From assembly GCF_015234305.1 (NCBI RefSeq), contig NZ_JADGMI010000009.1, forward strand, positions 48,480 to 112,479: a stretch of 64,000 bases of DNA, given 5' to 3'. This DNA comes from Superficieibacter sp. 1612_C1. GTDB taxonomy: Bacteria > Pseudomonadota > Gammaproteobacteria > Enterobacterales > Enterobacteriaceae. The notes under the pieces were generated by a model. It did no database searches and had not been told where the DNA came from. It was given only the letters and a program-made list of their open reading frames with translations. This document shows, one piece after another, positions 20,041 to 31,361 of this stretch. A program made the position numbers and the translations under genes. The stretch's first letter is position 1, and each line of letters opens with the position of its first letter.

Positions 20041-20250
20041 AAAAAAACGCCTGCTCTGAAACCAGAGCAGGCGTTAAAACAGGTCTGTTTGACAACATAA
20101 ATGGGTGCTTCACTCAACGTTATGTCCATGATGTTTGATGAGGCCGAAGCGACATCTGGCAGGTGGACGATAAGCACCGTAAACGGCTCTGCATCATTCC
20201 TGGGTTTATGAGGCCGTAAGGCGAACATAAGAGATGGAATGAGCATCTAC
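20041..20250 (-). ncRNA. glmZ: Small RNA GlmZ
   Basis: The minus strand from 20250 begins GTAGATGCTCATTCCATCTC and matches E. coli GlmZ along its length, including the 3' pairing region near TTGTCA and the terminator stem ACGCCTGCTCT/AGAGCAGGCGT followed by seven T residues. GlmZ with Hfq activates glmS translation and is cleaved by RNase E with RapZ when glucosamine-6-phosphate is sufficient. About 210 nt, like the 207 nt in E. coli. In K-12 aslA and aslB lie beyond it; here the tRNA operon follows directly. Confidence 0.93.
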
Positions 20251-20426
20251 ATACAGGATTATTACACACTGCTCATCCGCCTGTCATCCCGCTGCGTTAA
20301 ATCCAGAGCATTCTGGATCGCCTGTTACAGCGAAACGCGTTGTATAAAAAGGAAACAGGAAAGATAGTCAATTAACGTCTAACGAAAGAAGAAAGTTGAA
20401 GGATATAAACGCGCGGAAAACAAAAA

Positions 20427-20445
20427 ACCCCGCCGAAGCGGGGTT
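20427..20445 (-). terminator. Terminator of the tRNA operon
   Basis: Perfect 8-bp stem aaccccgc/gcggggtt with a short loop, followed on the minus strand by TTTTTTG, directly after proM. A strong intrinsic terminator. Confidence 0.9.
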
Positions 20446-20451
20446 CAAAAT

Positions 20452-20528
20452 TGGTCGGCGAGAGAGGATTCGAACCTCCGACCCACTGGTCCCAAACCAG
20501 TTGCGCTACCAAGCTGCGCTACTCGCCG
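20452..20528 (-). tRNA. proM: tRNA-Pro (anticodon TGG)
   Basis: 77-nt cloverleaf with encoded CCA, anticodon loop TTTGGGA, T-loop GTTCGAATC. It is the last gene of the argX-hisR-leuT-proM operon, the same order as in E. coli. Confidence 0.97.
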
Positions 20529-20566
20529 ATGTACTGCTTTTTGACTTTTTAGTTCAATTTAAGTAG

Positions 20567-20653
20567 TGGTGCGAGGGGGGGGACTTGAACCCCCACGTCC
20601 GTAAGGACACTAACACCTGAAGCTAGCGCGTCTACCAATTCCGCCACCTTCGC
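20567..20653 (-). tRNA. leuT: tRNA-Leu (anticodon CAG)
   Basis: 87-nt class II tRNA with a long variable arm and encoded CCA; anticodon loop TTCAGGT reads CUG codons. The acceptor stem GCGAAGG pairs with the G/C-rich 3' side through one mismatch-tolerant position. Third gene of the tRNA operon. Confidence 0.96.
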
Positions 20654-20677
20654 ATTCCACAAAACGCTTAAATCTAA

Positions 20678-20754
20678 TGGGGTGGCTGATGGGGCTCGAA
20701 CCCACGACAACCGGAATCACAATCCGGGACTCTACCAACTGAGCTACAGCCACC
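20678..20754 (-). tRNA. hisR: tRNA-His (anticodon GTG)
   Basis: 77-nt tRNA with encoded G at position -1 (GGTGGCTGTAGC), the identity element for HisRS, and encoded CCA. Anticodon loop ATTGTGA. Second gene of the tRNA operon. Confidence 0.97.
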
Positions 20755-20807
20755 ACTGAAATCTTTTTACGCGGTATAAAACCACCGCAGCTCCAGCACC
20801 GGGTTAA

Positions 20808-20884
<77 letters not shown>

Positions 20885-20905
20885 TTAGCGCCGTTGCGGG
20901 GGTGG

Positions 20906-20934
20906 ATAATACGGACTTCCCACCCCTCTGTCTA
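20906..20934 (-). promoter_or_regulatory. Promoter of the argX tRNA operon
   Basis: Minus-strand TAGACA (plus 20929-20934) and TATTAT (plus 20906-20911) are separated by 17 bases, followed by the GC-rich discriminator CCACCCCCG, which is typical of stringently controlled stable RNA promoters. Confidence 0.75.
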
Positions 20935-20989
20935 GTGCCTTTTTAAATAAAATGCGCGTTTGGTTATGCTTTGTGCACTTTGCCGCTTA

Positions 20990-22372
20990 TTACTTCACTT
21001 TCTGCGCAGAACTGAAGCGATTGAGGCCAAATACCTTATAAATAAGCGTCACGGCGGCCATAAAAATAATCCCGACAAAAAGCGACAGTCGCGTATCGTC
21101 GTTAAAACCCATCCCGATTAACACGCAAATCAGGAACGCCATCGTCAGATAGTTGGCCCACGGAAACAGCACCGAGCGGAACGGGTGGCTGGCAATCGCC
21201 TCTTTATGCGCGCGGCGAAAACGCAGCTGGCTAATCAGGATCACAAACCACGGCACCATGCCGGGCAGCACGCTGGCGCTATAGACATAGACAAACACGC
21301 GCTGCGGATTCGGAATGATGTAATTCAGGCATGAGCCGATAAGCAGGATGACGATAGAGACCGTCACGCCCGCGACTGGCACGCCGTTACGCGACACTTT
21401 CGCCATCGCAGCAGGCAACTGACGGTTTTTTGCCAGCGCATAGAGCATACGCCCGCAGCTGTACATCCCGCTGTTACAGCCGGACAGCGCAGCGGTCAAC
21501 ACGACAAAGTTGATGATACCCGCCGCCGCGGTAATGCCAATCTTCGCGAAGGTGAGAACGAACGGGCTGCCGTTCGAACCAATCTCGTTCCACGGGAAGA
21601 TGGTGACGATAACGAAGATCGCCCCGACGTAGAAGATCAGGATACGCCACAGCACCTTGCCGACCGCGCTGCGCAGCGTGACCTGCGGATTTTTCGCTTC
21701 GCCTGCGGTAATGCCGATCAGTTCAACGCCCTGGTAAGAGGCGACAACAATACACAGTGCCGTCAGGAAGCCTTTCCAGCCGCCGGCAAAGAAACCGCCG
21801 TGTTGGGTAAGATTGCCGAAGCCGATGCTATGACCGCCGTTACCGAAACCAAAAAAGATAACGCCAAGCCCAACCACAATCATCACAATAATGGTGGTGA
21901 CTTTGATCATCGCAAACCAGAATTCAATCTCACCGTACAGACGCACGGCGGCGAGGTTTGCCATAGCCACCAGCGCGACGGCAATCAGCGCAGGTATCCA
22001 CTGCGCCATCTCCGGGAACCAGAACTGGACATAAACCCCAATCGCGGTAATTTCCGAGATGCCTACCGCCATCCACATAAACCAGTACGACCAGGCAGTG
22101 AGGTAGCCAAAGAATGGGCTCATATAGCGATGCGCGTAGACCGCGAAGGAGCCGGTGACCGGCTCAAGGAAGAGCATTTCGCCCATCGACCGCATGATGA
22201 AGAAGACAAACAGGCCCGCAATGATATAGGCCAGCAAAACGGACGGCCCGGTCCATTTGAGGGTGCTCGCCGCGCCCATAAACAGTCCCACGCCGATGGT
22301 GCCCCCCAGGGCGATAAGTTCGATATGTCGGGCTTCCAGTCCTCGCTGGAGCTCCGGTTGTTTCTCAGCCAT
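20990..22372 (-). CDS. yifK: Amino acid permease YifK (threonine/serine)
   Basis: Twelve-helix transporter of the APC superfamily (AAT family), 460 residues. The first helix contains the substrate-binding signature [14 protein letters not shown], and [11 protein letters not shown] is the family consensus in the middle. The E. coli homologue, also called ThrP, is a proton-coupled threonine and serine importer. The ATG at 22372 ([20 protein letters not shown]) has AGAGGA upstream and gives the E. coli length; the earlier in-frame ATG at 22468 would add 32 residues not found in the family. Confidence 0.94.
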   Translation of the reverse strand: MAEKQPELQRGLEARHIELIALGGTIGVGLFMGAASTLKWTGPSVLLAYIIAGLFVFFIMRSMGEMLFLEPVTGSFAVYAHRYMSPFFGYLTAWSYWFMWMAVGISEITAIGVYVQFWFPEMAQWIPALIAVALVAMANLAAVRLYGEIEFWFAMIKVTTIIVMIVVGLGVIFFGFGNGGHSIGFGNLTQHGGFFAGGWKGFLTALCIVVASYQGVELIGITAGEAKNPQVTLRSAVGKVLWRILIFYVGAIFVIVTIFPWNEIGSNGSPFVLTFAKIGITAAAGIINFVVLTAALSGCNSGMYSCGRMLYALAKNRQLPAAMAKVSRNGVPVAGVTVSIVILLIGSCLNYIIPNPQRVFVYVYSASVLPGMVPWFVILISQLRFRRAHKEAIASHPFRSVLFPWANYLTMAFLICVLIGMGFNDDTRLSLFVGIIFMAAVTLIYKVFGLNRFSSAQKVK

Positions 22373-22529
22373 AAATCCTCTGTGCTTGCAAATTTCCGGG
22401 CGGTGCCGGTTCTTTTTATGAGTAAAAACGTTGCTTATGCGCATGAACGCGCACGAATGGTTTAACAATTTTCGTTAAATGGCAAACAAAGGATTAAAGA
22501 AGTGAACGTATTGTGCAATAAACAGGCGG

Positions 22530-22685
22530 GAGCCGGGTTGGGTAAGCGAAGCCGCTACCCGGCATTAACGTGACGTTAGCCGAGATGGGTTACATGCCCG
22601 GTGGCGCTGCGCTTACCGGGCCTACAGGGATACTGATAAGCCAATGAAGCGTAGGCCGGGTAAGCGAAGCGCCACCCGGCAAAGA
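22530..22685. repeat. BIME of several REP units
   Basis: Three REP-like units in alternating orientation: gccgggttgggtaagcgaagcc...acccggc, cccggtggcgctgcgcttaccgggcc and gtaggccgggtaagcgaagcgccacccggc. They fill the gap between yifK and wecG. Confidence 0.85.
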
Positions 22686-22697
22686 GGGCCACCCGCG

Positions 22698-23438
22698 TTA
22701 CATCTTGCCGGTATAGTGCCAGCCGAGATAACGCAGCAGGCGGATCTGGCGGCTAATACGGCTGGGTTGAGACAGCAGCCGATAGAGCCACTCCAGCCCG
22801 AGGTTCTGCCACACCTTCGGCGCACGTTTGACGTGCCCGGTAAAGACATCATACGTCCCGCCCACGCCCATATAGAGCGCGTCAGGATGGATCAGACGGC
22901 AATCGCGCATCAGGATCTCCTGCTTCGGCGAGCCCATGGCAACGGTCACAATTTTCGCCCCGCTGTCGCGGATACGTTCAAACAGCGCCGGCCGCTGCTC
23001 GGGCGTAAAATAGCCGTCCTGACTGCCGACAATATTCACGTTCCACTGTCCGCGCAGTTTCGCTTCCGTCTGCGCCAGCACTTCAGGTTTGCCGCCGAGT
23101 AAAAATACCGGCGTGCCTTCCGCACCAGCCCGCGCCATCAGCGCTTCCCACAAATCCGCACCGGCTACCCGCGATACCTGCGCATCAGGATATTTTTTAC
23201 GCACCGACCGCACCACGCTGATGCCATCGGCATACTTGAACTCCGCGGCTTCAATCAGGCCGCGCACCTCGGCGTTGTCTTCCACCGCCAGCATTTTTTC
23301 TGCATTGATGGCGACCAGCGTTCCCTTGCGCAGCGCACCGTCAGCGTAGAGATAATCCAGCGCATGCTGCATATCGCGCCAGCCAATCAGCTTCAGGCCA
23401 CGCAGAGTATAAGACGGAGCGGACGTTGTATTCGTCAT
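22698..23438 (-). CDS. wecG: UDP-ManNAcA transferase WecG
   Basis: Transfers N-acetylmannosaminuronate to undecaprenyl-PP-GlcNAc to form lipid II of enterobacterial common antigen. Family GT26, 246 residues, with the family segments GADLWEALM and [16 protein letters not shown]. It is the last gene of the wec operon and is preceded by wzyE with an 11-base gap. Peripheral on the cytoplasmic face of the inner membrane. Confidence 0.95.
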   Translation of the reverse strand: MTNTTSAPSYTLRGLKLIGWRDMQHALDYLYADGALRKGTLVAINAEKMLAVEDNAEVRGLIEAAEFKYADGISVVRSVRKKYPDAQVSRVAGADLWEALMARAGAEGTPVFLLGGKPEVLAQTEAKLRGQWNVNIVGSQDGYFTPEQRPALFERIRDSGAKIVTVAMGSPKQEILMRDCRLIHPDALYMGVGGTYDVFTGHVKRAPKVWQNLGLEWLYRLLSQPSRISRQIRLLRYLGWHYTGKM

Positions 23439-23449
23439 GAGTATCCTTA

Positions 23450-24796
23450 TCAGACTTGAGGTTGCGGCAGCGGCCGGAAACGTCTGCGGATCAGGCCCGC
23501 GCTTTCAAACAGCCAGTACAACAATTTGGCCGCCAGCAAACAGAGGCCGAAAATCGCCAGGAAAAAGACCACGCGCGAAACAAATGAGTCCAGCCCTTCA
23601 CGCGCCAGTACGATCATGTTGAAGATCGCGCCAAAACAGAAACTGTGCAGGATCGCCGATTTATAGCGATTCGTCTCCCGGTTGCCCAGGGTATAAAGCC
23701 AGTCAAACCATTTGATAATCAGCCCCACGGTAACCGCGCCGAGCGGAATAAACCAGGCTCCGCCCATCACCACCAGCGAGCCAATCAGCGTCGGCGAGAT
23801 CGCCAGTCCGGAATGGTTGTTAAGCACTTCCCAGGTAAAATAGTTGGCCGTATTCAGCACGATCCCCGGACGGTCCGGCCACAGCCAGGTGGGGATAAAC
23901 ACATAGAAGTCGCGCACGATGGGGGCCAGCCCCTGAAACTCGATCTTATCGTAGTTTTGCAGCAGCAACGCCAGGTTTTCCCACGGCGAGAAGGTATCGC
24001 GCGTCAGATACAGGAAGGTATAAAACGCCTCGTCTCCGCTGACGTTCAGCCCATAGCGCTTGAGCGCCAGCCAGAACATGCCGACAATGCCGAACGCGCC
24101 CGCCGCTGCCAGCATCCACAGCGAAATCCAGCCGCGAATAATCCCGATAAACAGGAAAATGGCAAACGCGATGATGATATTGGCACGCGTCCCGCCGACG
24201 ATCATATAGGTCAGCATGCCGAAGGCAACGGTGCTGACGAGGAAAAACAGCCACGCCTGCGCATCCTGGCGCAGGAAATAGAGCACCAGCATCGCCGGAA
24301 TAAAGAAGTAGAAGAAGCGCTTCAGGGCCACGCCGGACACTTCACTGGAGAAGATTTCGCTGTAGGAGTGCAGCCGGAACAGCAGGAAGCCGTTATGCAT
24401 AAAGAAGATGCCGACGCTGAGCAGCGCAATGCCCATCAGCAGGATCCAGGTCAGGTGCGTCTCGACCCGGTTAATGGTGAACAGCGGTCGCCGTGGCGTA
24501 ATGCGATCGGCGGAGCGCAGCCGCGTTTTATACGTCACATAGTAGACCGCATAGAAGCAGGCCGCAGCCAGCAGCGCCTGGAGCAGGATTTCCGGAGGAG
24601 CCACGCTAACGTCGAACCGAAACACCAGAATACAGGTCAGCGGAAAACCAAAGAAAAAGGTCAGCAAAAAAAGCAGCGAAAAGAAGACGTTAAAGTTAAA
24701 GCGCACCCGCCGAAACTCGAAGTATGTCAGCGTGGCGATAAACAGCGTAGAGAGCAGCCAGACCACCAGCAAGCCGCAGAACTGCATCTGACTCAT
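23450..24796 (-). CDS. wzyE: ECA polymerase WzyE
   Basis: Integral membrane protein of 448 residues with many hydrophobic segments, matching E. coli WzyE throughout (for example [20 protein letters not shown] and [19 protein letters not shown] C-terminal region). It polymerises the trisaccharide repeat units at the periplasmic face together with WzzE. I use the ATG at 24796, which overlaps the wecF TGA (ATGA), rather than the upstream ATG at 24835 inside wecF. Confidence 0.94.
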   Translation of the reverse strand: MSQMQFCGLLVVWLLSTLFIATLTYFEFRRVRFNFNVFFSLLFLLTFFFGFPLTCILVFRFDVSVAPPEILLQALLAAACFYAVYYVTYKTRLRSADRITPRRPLFTINRVETHLTWILLMGIALLSVGIFFMHNGFLLFRLHSYSEIFSSEVSGVALKRFFYFFIPAMLVLYFLRQDAQAWLFFLVSTVAFGMLTYMIVGGTRANIIIAFAIFLFIGIIRGWISLWMLAAAGAFGIVGMFWLALKRYGLNVSGDEAFYTFLYLTRDTFSPWENLALLLQNYDKIEFQGLAPIVRDFYVFIPTWLWPDRPGIVLNTANYFTWEVLNNHSGLAISPTLIGSLVVMGGAWFIPLGAVTVGLIIKWFDWLYTLGNRETNRYKSAILHSFCFGAIFNMIVLAREGLDSFVSRVVFFLAIFGLCLLAAKLLYWLFESAGLIRRRFRPLPQPQV

Positions 24797-25860
24797 GCTT
24801 CTTCTCCTGCCGCAATTCGCAGCGCCCGGTGCCACGGTTTCAGGTAGTTGGGCCGGAAGAATGTAATGCTGTTTTTATCGACTAAGGCCAACTGGCGCTG
24901 AGCTTCCCGTACTACGGCTTCATTCAGCGTGTCGGTGGTAAACAGCACCGGAATATGCTGCTCCGTCATATCCTGCCAGAACGGATTTTCCCGGTTCAGT
25001 ACGCAGGGCACGCCCGCCTGGATCAGCAAACATAGCGTACCAATTCCCTGCTGGCGGGCAAAGATAAAGTAGCCGAGGTCGCAGCGCTTCAGCAATGCCA
25101 GATAGTCATCAAACTCCAGCTTCTCGCTGAGAATATGCAGATTCTCCTCGCTGAACAACGCCAGCCCGGCCTGACGGACTTCCGCAATATACGCCTCATT
25201 ATTGGGCGGATAGCCCATAGGTACAATTGCATTCACCGTATCGCCAAATTGCTGATGCACGGCTTTTAACGCGGCAACGTGCTCGTTACTGCGATCGCCG
25301 GAATTGCCAATTAAGACCGTCAGCTTGCCGTCACGGTGAAGGGTGTCTGCCATAGTATTGAGTGAAGGCTCCATCCGGGTCGGAAAGTAAAGCAGCTCGC
25401 CGCGCACATCTGGATGACGTTCGGCAAAATAGCTCAGGTCGCCGCGCGTGGCAAACACGCAGCCTACCCGGCCCTGTGCCAGACGACGCAGCGGATAGAA
25501 CAGGCGGAATTTTAGCCCGTGCGAGATCTCATACAGATCCGCTCCCCAGATATGCCAGCTCACCTGTTGCGGCTTGATGCCACCGCTCAGCAGCGCCAGC
25601 CACAGTCCGGTATTAAACTGGCCGTGGAAGAAAAAGCGCTGCGTCCGGTCGGCTTTCGCCCTGGCGATCACGGCCTGCGCCAGCGTTTTTTTATCCGGGT
25701 AAAAGGTCAATGACAGCGCCGGAAACACCGCACTGCTTCCCACGACCATAAACTCGCGCGCGTGCTCGCCCGTGACGGCAAGTTCATCATTGAAGAACCG
25801 CAGGATGGTCTGGTTGTGATGTGGGACGTCCGATCCCAGTACATGTATCAGTGCTGTCAT
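24793..25860 (-). CDS. wecF: TDP-Fuc4NAc transferase WecF
   Basis: Glycosyltransferase family 56 enzyme that adds the third sugar, 4-acetamido-4,6-dideoxygalactose, to ECA lipid II, giving lipid III. 355 residues, close to the E. coli length; begins [20 protein letters not shown] and includes [19 protein letters not shown]. Its substrate TDP-Fuc4NAc is made by WecE and WecD from a TDP-keto sugar whose synthesis genes rffG and rffH are absent from this cluster. Overlaps wzyE and wzxE by four bases each. Confidence 0.94.
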   Translation of the reverse strand: MTALIHVLGSDVPHHNQTILRFFNDELAVTGEHAREFMVVGSSAVFPALSLTFYPDKKTLAQAVIARAKADRTQRFFFHGQFNTGLWLALLSGGIKPQQVSWHIWGADLYEISHGLKFRLFYPLRRLAQGRVGCVFATRGDLSYFAERHPDVRGELLYFPTRMEPSLNTMADTLHRDGKLTVLIGNSGDRSNEHVAALKAVHQQFGDTVNAIVPMGYPPNNEAYIAEVRQAGLALFSEENLHILSEKLEFDDYLALLKRCDLGYFIFARQQGIGTLCLLIQAGVPCVLNRENPFWQDMTEQHIPVLFTTDTLNEAVVREAQRQLALVDKNSITFFRPNYLKPWHRALRIAAGEEA

Positions 25861-27107
25861 GCCCGTCTACGCCAAAGTAAAAATACGCCGCTACAGAGCG
25901 TGAAATAAATAATATACGTCGCCATATACGCCTGGGCTGCCCCCAGCGCGCCATGCGCAGGGATCAACCAATGCGAAAAGGCCATCAGCAAAACAAACTG
26001 GCTGATTTCGGCCAGGATATAGAATCGCAGTGAGGCTTTGGCGATCACCAGATAGCCGTAGACGTAAGCACCCACTTTCAGTACGTCGCCGACCAGCTGC
26101 CAGGCAAAGAGATCGCGCATCGCCGCAAACTTTGTCGAAAACAGCAGCCAGATGGCGAAATCACGCAGCAGCCAGACGGTAAAACTGGCCGCCGCCACTG
26201 CGGGCAGCACGAACGTCAGCGATCGGACAATCTCCCGGCTAATCTCCTGCTTCGTCGTCAGCCTGGAGAGCGTCGGCAGCAGGTAAACGCTAAACGAGGC
26301 GGTGATGAATTGCAGGTAAGCATCAGAGATGCTGCTCACGCCCTGCCAGATCCCTACATCGTCCCAGCTATAATGCGCCGCCAGCAGGTTTCGCATCATC
26401 ACATAGGCCACCGGCAGCGTCACCGAGGTGATCAGCGCCATCAGGGTAAACTTGCCTAACTGACCTGCCAGCCATTTGTCCCACTGCGGCTTGAGATAGC
26501 GCAACGGGATGGTACGGCGTTTTATCAGCACCAGCGCCGCCGGGATCGCTACCAGCGCAGGCACCAGCGCCAGCCCCAGCAGCGCGCCTTCGTAGCCGCC
26601 GAAACGATAACAGCCGTAATAGGCCACGACACCGATAATACTGCCCGCAATCAGCGCCAGCGCATTGCCCGCCGCATCGCGAAATCCTTTAATAAACGCC
26701 AGCAGCAGGTTGGCCCAGGCAATGCCCATCTGCACCAGCGCGACCAGGCGCACCAGCCCCTGATAATGGGTATGCCCGAACAGCCCCTGGCTGATGGGCG
26801 CGGCGGCCAGGACAAAGATCAGCGCCAGCAGTGTGGAGAAGCCCAGCATCATCGCCGACGAGGTGCCGACCACCGTGCGTAGCTGCGCCGGATCGTCATG
26901 CGCCTGGGCGACGAATTTGGTCACCCCGTTAAAAATGCCTGCCCCGGCGAGCACGCCGAGGACGGTCACTAACTGGCGGAAATTACCCGCCTGCCCGACG
27001 CCCGCCGGGCCGTATGAGACCGCCAGCAGTTTGACCACCAGCAGCCCCGCGCCGATTTTCACCAGCGTGGACGCGGCAGTCCACACTGAAGCCTTCGCCA
27101 GCGACAT
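25857..27107 (-). CDS. wzxE: ECA lipid III flippase WzxE
   Basis: Twelve-helix MOP-superfamily flippase of 416 residues that moves the undecaprenyl-PP trisaccharide to the periplasmic face. The N-terminal segment [20 protein letters not shown] is the E. coli family start. It lies one base from wecE and overlaps wecF by four bases, so the genes are probably translationally coupled. Confidence 0.95.
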   Translation of the reverse strand: MSLAKASVWTAASTLVKIGAGLLVVKLLAVSYGPAGVGQAGNFRQLVTVLGVLAGAGIFNGVTKFVAQAHDDPAQLRTVVGTSSAMMLGFSTLLALIFVLAAAPISQGLFGHTHYQGLVRLVALVQMGIAWANLLLAFIKGFRDAAGNALALIAGSIIGVVAYYGCYRFGGYEGALLGLALVPALVAIPAALVLIKRRTIPLRYLKPQWDKWLAGQLGKFTLMALITSVTLPVAYVMMRNLLAAHYSWDDVGIWQGVSSISDAYLQFITASFSVYLLPTLSRLTTKQEISREIVRSLTFVLPAVAAASFTVWLLRDFAIWLLFSTKFAAMRDLFAWQLVGDVLKVGAYVYGYLVIAKASLRFYILAEISQFVLLMAFSHWLIPAHGALGAAQAYMATYIIYFTLCSGVFLLWRRRA

Positions 27108-27108
27108 C

Positions 27109-28239
27109 TCAGGCGAAGTAACTTAATAACGAGTTGATCACCGTGCGCTGATTTACAGGAGCCAGGTTAAAGAACAGCGGCAGGCGAAGCAAACGCTCAC
27201 TTTCACGCGTGGTATAACGATTTTCACCAAAAAATTCGCCGAATTTCTCGCCTGCCGGACAATCATGCAGCGGGATGTAGTGGAATACCGCGAGGATTTC
27301 CGCCTCTTTCAGCCACGCAATCAGACGGCTGCGATCTTCCATATCGCGCAGCTTGATATAGAACATATGCGCGTTATGAGCGCAGTCTGACGGGCAGGAC
27401 GGCAGCTCAATACGCCCGGCTTTTGCCAGCGGCGACAGCGCGTCGTAATAGGTCTGCCACAGCGCCAGACGCTGCTGGTTGATGCGATCTGCCGCCTCAA
27501 GCTGCGCCCACAAGTAGGCCGCCTGCAAATCGGCCATCAGGTAGCTGGAACCGATATCGCGCCAGGTATATTTATCCACCTGACCACGGAAGAACTGGCT
27601 GCGGTTGGTGCCTTTCTCACGAATGATTTCCGCCCGCTCAATCAGCGTGCGGTCGTTGATCAGCGTCGCGCCGCCTTCGCCACCGGCGGTGTAGTTTTTC
27701 GTTTCATGGAAGCTGAAGCAACCGATATGACCGATAGTGCCCAGCGCGCGGCCTTTGTAGGTTGACATCACGCCCTGCGCGGCATCTTCAACGACAAACA
27801 GATCGTGCTTTTTGGCGATCGCCATGATGGTGTCCATCTCGCAGGCCACGCCCGCGTAATGCACCGGGACAATCGCACGGGTTTTGTCAGTGATCGCCGC
27901 TTCAATCAGCGTCTCGTCGATATTCATGGTATCCGGGCGGATATCGACGAAAATGATTTTCGCGCCGCGCAGCACGAAAGCGTTGGCGGTGGAGACGAAG
28001 GTGTAGCTCGGCATGATGACTTCATCACCCGGGCCGATATCCAGCAGCAGTGCCGCCATCTCCAGCGACGCGGTGCAGGACGGCGTCAGCAGTACCTTTG
28101 CGCTGCCAAAACGCTGCTCCATCCACTGCTGACAGCGACGGGTATAGCCGCCGTCGCCGCAGAGCTTGCCGCTCCCCATTGCCGATTGCATATAATCGAT
28201 TTCGGTTCCCACCACGGGAGGCGCATTAAATGGGATCAT
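27109..28239 (-). CDS. wecE: TDP-4-amino-4,6-dideoxygalactose transaminase
   Basis: PLP-dependent aminotransferase of the DegT/DnrJ/EryC1 family, 376 residues. It converts TDP-4-keto-6-deoxyglucose to TDP-Fuc4N. The PLP lysine lies in SFHETKNYTAGGEGG near residue 181, and VEDAAQG holds the Asp that contacts the pyridine nitrogen. Starts five bases after wecD ends. Confidence 0.95.
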   Translation of the reverse strand: MIPFNAPPVVGTEIDYMQSAMGSGKLCGDGGYTRRCQQWMEQRFGSAKVLLTPSCTASLEMAALLLDIGPGDEVIMPSYTFVSTANAFVLRGAKIIFVDIRPDTMNIDETLIEAAITDKTRAIVPVHYAGVACEMDTIMAIAKKHDLFVVEDAAQGVMSTYKGRALGTIGHIGCFSFHETKNYTAGGEGGATLINDRTLIERAEIIREKGTNRSQFFRGQVDKYTWRDIGSSYLMADLQAAYLWAQLEAADRINQQRLALWQTYYDALSPLAKAGRIELPSCPSDCAHNAHMFYIKLRDMEDRSRLIAWLKEAEILAVFHYIPLHDCPAGEKFGEFFGENRYTTRESERLLRLPLFFNLAPVNQRTVINSLLSYFA

Positions 28240-28243
28240 CTTG

Positions 28244-28915
28244 TCACCTGTATAGCCAGAACGCGGTGCTTTCTACGTTCGCGCCGCTCTGAATGTAACG
28301 TTTAAGCGCGGCGGTGTTGCCCATCTGGGTCGCCACCCGCACTGTTTTTTTGCCGCGAGCCTGCGCCCAGTTGAGCGCCGCCTGCATCAGTTCTGCACCC
28401 GCACCGCGTCCGGCCAGCAGGCCGATACGCGCATCGGTTTCATTAAGTTCACGCAGCGAGACATAACCGCGAATATCGCCGCTTTCTGCCCGTAATAGCA
28501 GGCACTGGTGATCAAAGGTGCCGCGCACCGCGTTTTCTATCCAGCGGGCATAAAAGCGTCCGCTGTCGTGCGGCGGATACCATGGCGCGCGAAAACGGCT
28601 CAGCGCGAAGTCCTGCGCCGCCATATTACGCAGCGCCGGGATATCCGCCTCTGTCGCCACTTCAGCGGCAACAGAGGCTCCAGGTCTCACCGTGAGCGCC
28701 AGATCAACCTCGCCTTCCACCAGCCGAAAACCTAATTGTTGCAGCGTGTCCAGCCAGTCTGAACGGCCCGCCGGAATTTTTGCCTGCACCCGCGCCCAGC
28801 CGGAGAGTGCTCCGGTGGTTAATTCCGCCGCGCTGTCGTCAAGGCGCACAATGGCGCTTTGCAGACCAAAGAACTGGCTTTCCCAGTCGAGCGGCTCAAC
28901 GCGGGCGCAAAGCAT
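28244..28915 (-). CDS. wecD: TDP-Fuc4N N-acetyltransferase WecD
   Basis: GNAT-family acetyltransferase of 223 residues that acetylates TDP-Fuc4N using acetyl-CoA. The acetyl-CoA loop [14 protein letters not shown] is clear near residue 165, and the C-terminus [12 protein letters not shown] matches E. coli RffC. The start codon overlaps the wecC stop as TGATG; in E. coli, rffG and rffH stand between these two genes, so the junction here marks their absence. The N-terminal third is more divergent than the rest. Confidence 0.93.
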   Translation of the reverse strand: MLCARVEPLDWESQFFGLQSAIVRLDDSAAELTTGALSGWARVQAKIPAGRSDWLDTLQQLGFRLVEGEVDLALTVRPGASVAAEVATEADIPALRNMAAQDFALSRFRAPWYPPHDSGRFYARWIENAVRGTFDHQCLLLRAESGDIRGYVSLRELNETDARIGLLAGRGAGAELMQAALNWAQARGKKTVRVATQMGNTAALKRYIQSGANVESTAFWLYR

Positions 28916-30177
28916 CAGTGCCAGACCCCTTTGGTATCGACCACATATTGCTGGGTCAGGCTGTCGCCGCTTATCGCCTTAAATTCATTGTGATCGACCA
29001 GCATCACCAGCACATCGGCGTCGTTCAGCGCCTGCTGCGTATCCACCAGCGTACAGTAACCGGCCAGTTTTTTCGGCAGCTCATGAATATTGGGCTCTAC
29101 CACCAGCGTGTCACCGCTGTGCCAGTCGGCGATCAGTTTGGCGATTTCCATCGCCGGACTTTCACGCAGATCGTCAATGTTCGGCTTGAAAGCCAGGCCG
29201 AAGCAGGCAATTTTAATTTCACTGGCCCGCTTGCCGCTGGCGGTCAGGCAGTCGGCCACCGCCGCTTTCACCTGATTAATCACCCAGTGCGGCTTATGGT
29301 CGTTCACTTCACGCGCAGTGCGGATGAGGCGTGCCTGGTCGGGGTTTTGCGCCACGATAAACCACGGGTCAACCGCGATGCAGTGACCGCCCACGCCCGG
29401 ACCGGGCTGGAGGATATTGACGCGCGGATGACGGTTCGCCAGACGGATCAGTTCCCAGACGTTAATCCCCTGATCGGCACAGATAAGGGAAAGTTCGTTA
29501 GCAAAGGCGATGTTGACGTCGCGGAAGCTGTTTTCCGTCAGCTTACACATCTCCGCGGTGCGCGAGTTAGTCACCACGCACTCGCCTTCAAGGAAGATCT
29601 TATACAGCTCACTGGCGCGCGCGGAGCACACCGGCGTCATGCCACCGATCACGCGGTCATTTTTAATCAGCTCAACCATCACCTGCCCCGGCAGCACGCG
29701 CTCCGGGCAGTAGGCGATGTTGACATCCGCCTGCTCGCCCGCCTGCTGCGGGAAGCTCAGGTCCGGGCGCATTTCCGCCAGCCACTGCGCCATTTGTTCG
29801 GTAGCCCCCACCGGCGAGGTGGATTCGAGGATCACCAGCGCGCCTTTTTTCAGCACCGGGGCGATGGATTTTGCCGCCGCCTCAACGTAGACCATGTCCG
29901 GCTCGTGATCGCCTTTAAACGGCGTTGGCACGGCAATCAGCCAGGCATCCGCTTCCACCGGCGTGGTGCTGGCACGCAGATAGCCGCCCTCAACCGCCGC
30001 TTTAACCACTTTATCCAGGTCTGGTTCAACAATGTGGATCTGGCCGCGATTAATGGTATCAACCGCATGCTGGTTAATATCCACACCGACAACCTGCTTC
30101 TGTCGGGAAGCAAAGGCGGCGGCAGTAGGGAGGCCGATGTAGCCGAGGCCAATAACGGAAATGGTATTAAAACTCAT
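28915..30177 (-). CDS. wecC: UDP-ManNAc dehydrogenase WecC
   Basis: NAD-dependent oxidation of UDP-N-acetylmannosamine to the uronic acid. 420 residues of the UDP-glucose/GDP-mannose dehydrogenase family: N-terminal Rossmann motif [16 protein letters not shown], central dimerisation helix, and C-terminal domain with [16 protein letters not shown]. Catalytic Cys lies in the [15 protein letters not shown] segment. The start overlaps the wecB stop by four bases. Confidence 0.96.
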   Translation of the reverse strand: MSFNTISVIGLGYIGLPTAAAFASRQKQVVGVDINQHAVDTINRGQIHIVEPDLDKVVKAAVEGGYLRASTTPVEADAWLIAVPTPFKGDHEPDMVYVEAAAKSIAPVLKKGALVILESTSPVGATEQMAQWLAEMRPDLSFPQQAGEQADVNIAYCPERVLPGQVMVELIKNDRVIGGMTPVCSARASELYKIFLEGECVVTNSRTAEMCKLTENSFRDVNIAFANELSLICADQGINVWELIRLANRHPRVNILQPGPGVGGHCIAVDPWFIVAQNPDQARLIRTAREVNDHKPHWVINQVKAAVADCLTASGKRASEIKIACFGLAFKPNIDDLRESPAMEIAKLIADWHSGDTLVVEPNIHELPKKLAGYCTLVDTQQALNDADVLVMLVDHNEFKAISGDSLTQQYVVDTKGVWH

Positions 30178-31304
30178 AGCGTTACCTGATTATTTTTCAG
30201 TGCATCCAGAATACGTTCACACGCTTTGCCGTCCCCGTAAGGGTTATGGGCGCGGCTCATCGCCAGATATTCATCGTCGTCATACAGCAGGCGCGTGACC
30301 TGCTTAACAATATCCTCGCGATCCGTGCCCACCAGGCGCACCGTACCCGCCTCAACGGCTTCGGGACGCTCGGTGGTATCGCGCATCACCAGCACCGGTT
30401 TACCCAGCGAAGGCGCTTCCTCCTGAATACCGCCGGAGTCGGTCAGGATCAGCCACGCGTGATTCATCAGCCAGACGAACGGCAGGTAGTCCTGCGGCTC
30501 AATCAGGATCACGTTGTCGACGTGTCCAAGGATGCGGTTTACCGGCTCGCTGACGTTAGGATTCAGGTGAACCGGATAGACAATCTGTACGTCGCGATTT
30601 TGCGCGGCGATGTCTGCCAGCGCGTGACAGATTTGTTCAAAGCCTTCGCCGAAGCTCTCGCGACGGTGGCCGGTGACCAGAATCATCTTCTTTCCATTGC
30701 TGAGAAACGGGTAACGCGCGGTCAGTTCAGTGCGCAGCGCTTCATCTGCCATCACCCGGTCACGCACCCAGAACAGCGCGTCAATCACGGTGTTGCCGGT
30801 CACGAAAATCTGTTCGTCGAGGGTATTTTCATCGCGCAGATTCTGGCGTGAATTTTCCGTCGGCGCAAAGTGCCATGTGGCCAGGCGGCCGGTTAACATC
30901 CGGTTGCCTTCTTCCGGCCACGGCGAATTGAGATCGCCGGTACGCAGGCCCGCCTCAACGTGCCCCACCGGAATACGCTGATAAAACGCGGCCAGGCTGG
31001 TGGCAATCGTCGTTGTAGTGTCGCCATGAACCAGCACCACGTCTGGTTTAAAAGACTCAAGAATAGGTTTCAGACCCTGCAAAATACGGCAGGTAATTTC
31101 GGTCAGTCCCTGGCCCGGACTCATGATGTTGAGATCGTAATCCGGGACAATAGAAAAAAGGTGCAGCACCTGATCGAGCATCTCCCGATGCTGCGCAGTG
31201 ACGCATACTTTCGCCTCAAAATGAGGATCCTTTGCCAGCGCATGAACCAGAGGTGCCATCTTAATGGCTTCTGGTCGAGTGCCGAATACAGTCAGTACTT
31301 TCAC
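30174..31304 (-). CDS. wecB: UDP-GlcNAc 2-epimerase WecB
   Basis: Non-hydrolysing epimerase making UDP-ManNAc from UDP-GlcNAc, GT-B fold, 376 residues. Landmarks are [14 protein letters not shown] at the N-terminus, [19 protein letters not shown] and [16 protein letters not shown] choose GTG at 31304 ([13 protein letters not shown]), preceded by GAAGAGAA, which gives the E. coli length; the ATG at 31337 would add 11 residues. Confidence 0.96.
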   Translation of the reverse strand: MKVLTVFGTRPEAIKMAPLVHALAKDPHFEAKVCVTAQHREMLDQVLHLFSIVPDYDLNIMSPGQGLTEITCRILQGLKPILESFKPDVVLVHGDTTTTIATSLAAFYQRIPVGHVEAGLRTGDLNSPWPEEGNRMLTGRLATWHFAPTENSRQNLRDENTLDEQIFVTGNTVIDALFWVRDRVMADEALRTELTARYPFLSNGKKMILVTGHRRESFGEGFEQICHALADIAAQNRDVQIVYPVHLNPNVSEPVNRILGHVDNVILIEPQDYLPFVWLMNHAWLILTDSGGIQEEAPSLGKPVLVMRDTTERPEAVEAGTVRLVGTDREDIVKQVTRLLYDDDEYLAMSRAHNPYGDGKACERILDALKNNQVTL

Positions 31305-31361
31305 ATCGATTCTCTTCGATTGGATAATGAAGGCCAACGGCCTTCATTACAGATGCGGCGT

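Noticed and set aside
23645..24847. 400-codon open frame on the plus strand over wzyE
   Set aside because: Antisense shadow of a membrane protein gene; low-complexity Gln/Arg-rich product.
28780..30189. 469-codon open frame on the plus strand over wecC and wecD
   Set aside because: It is the complementary shadow of two well-identified genes with matching codon phase; composition is His/Arg/Gln-rich and matches no family.
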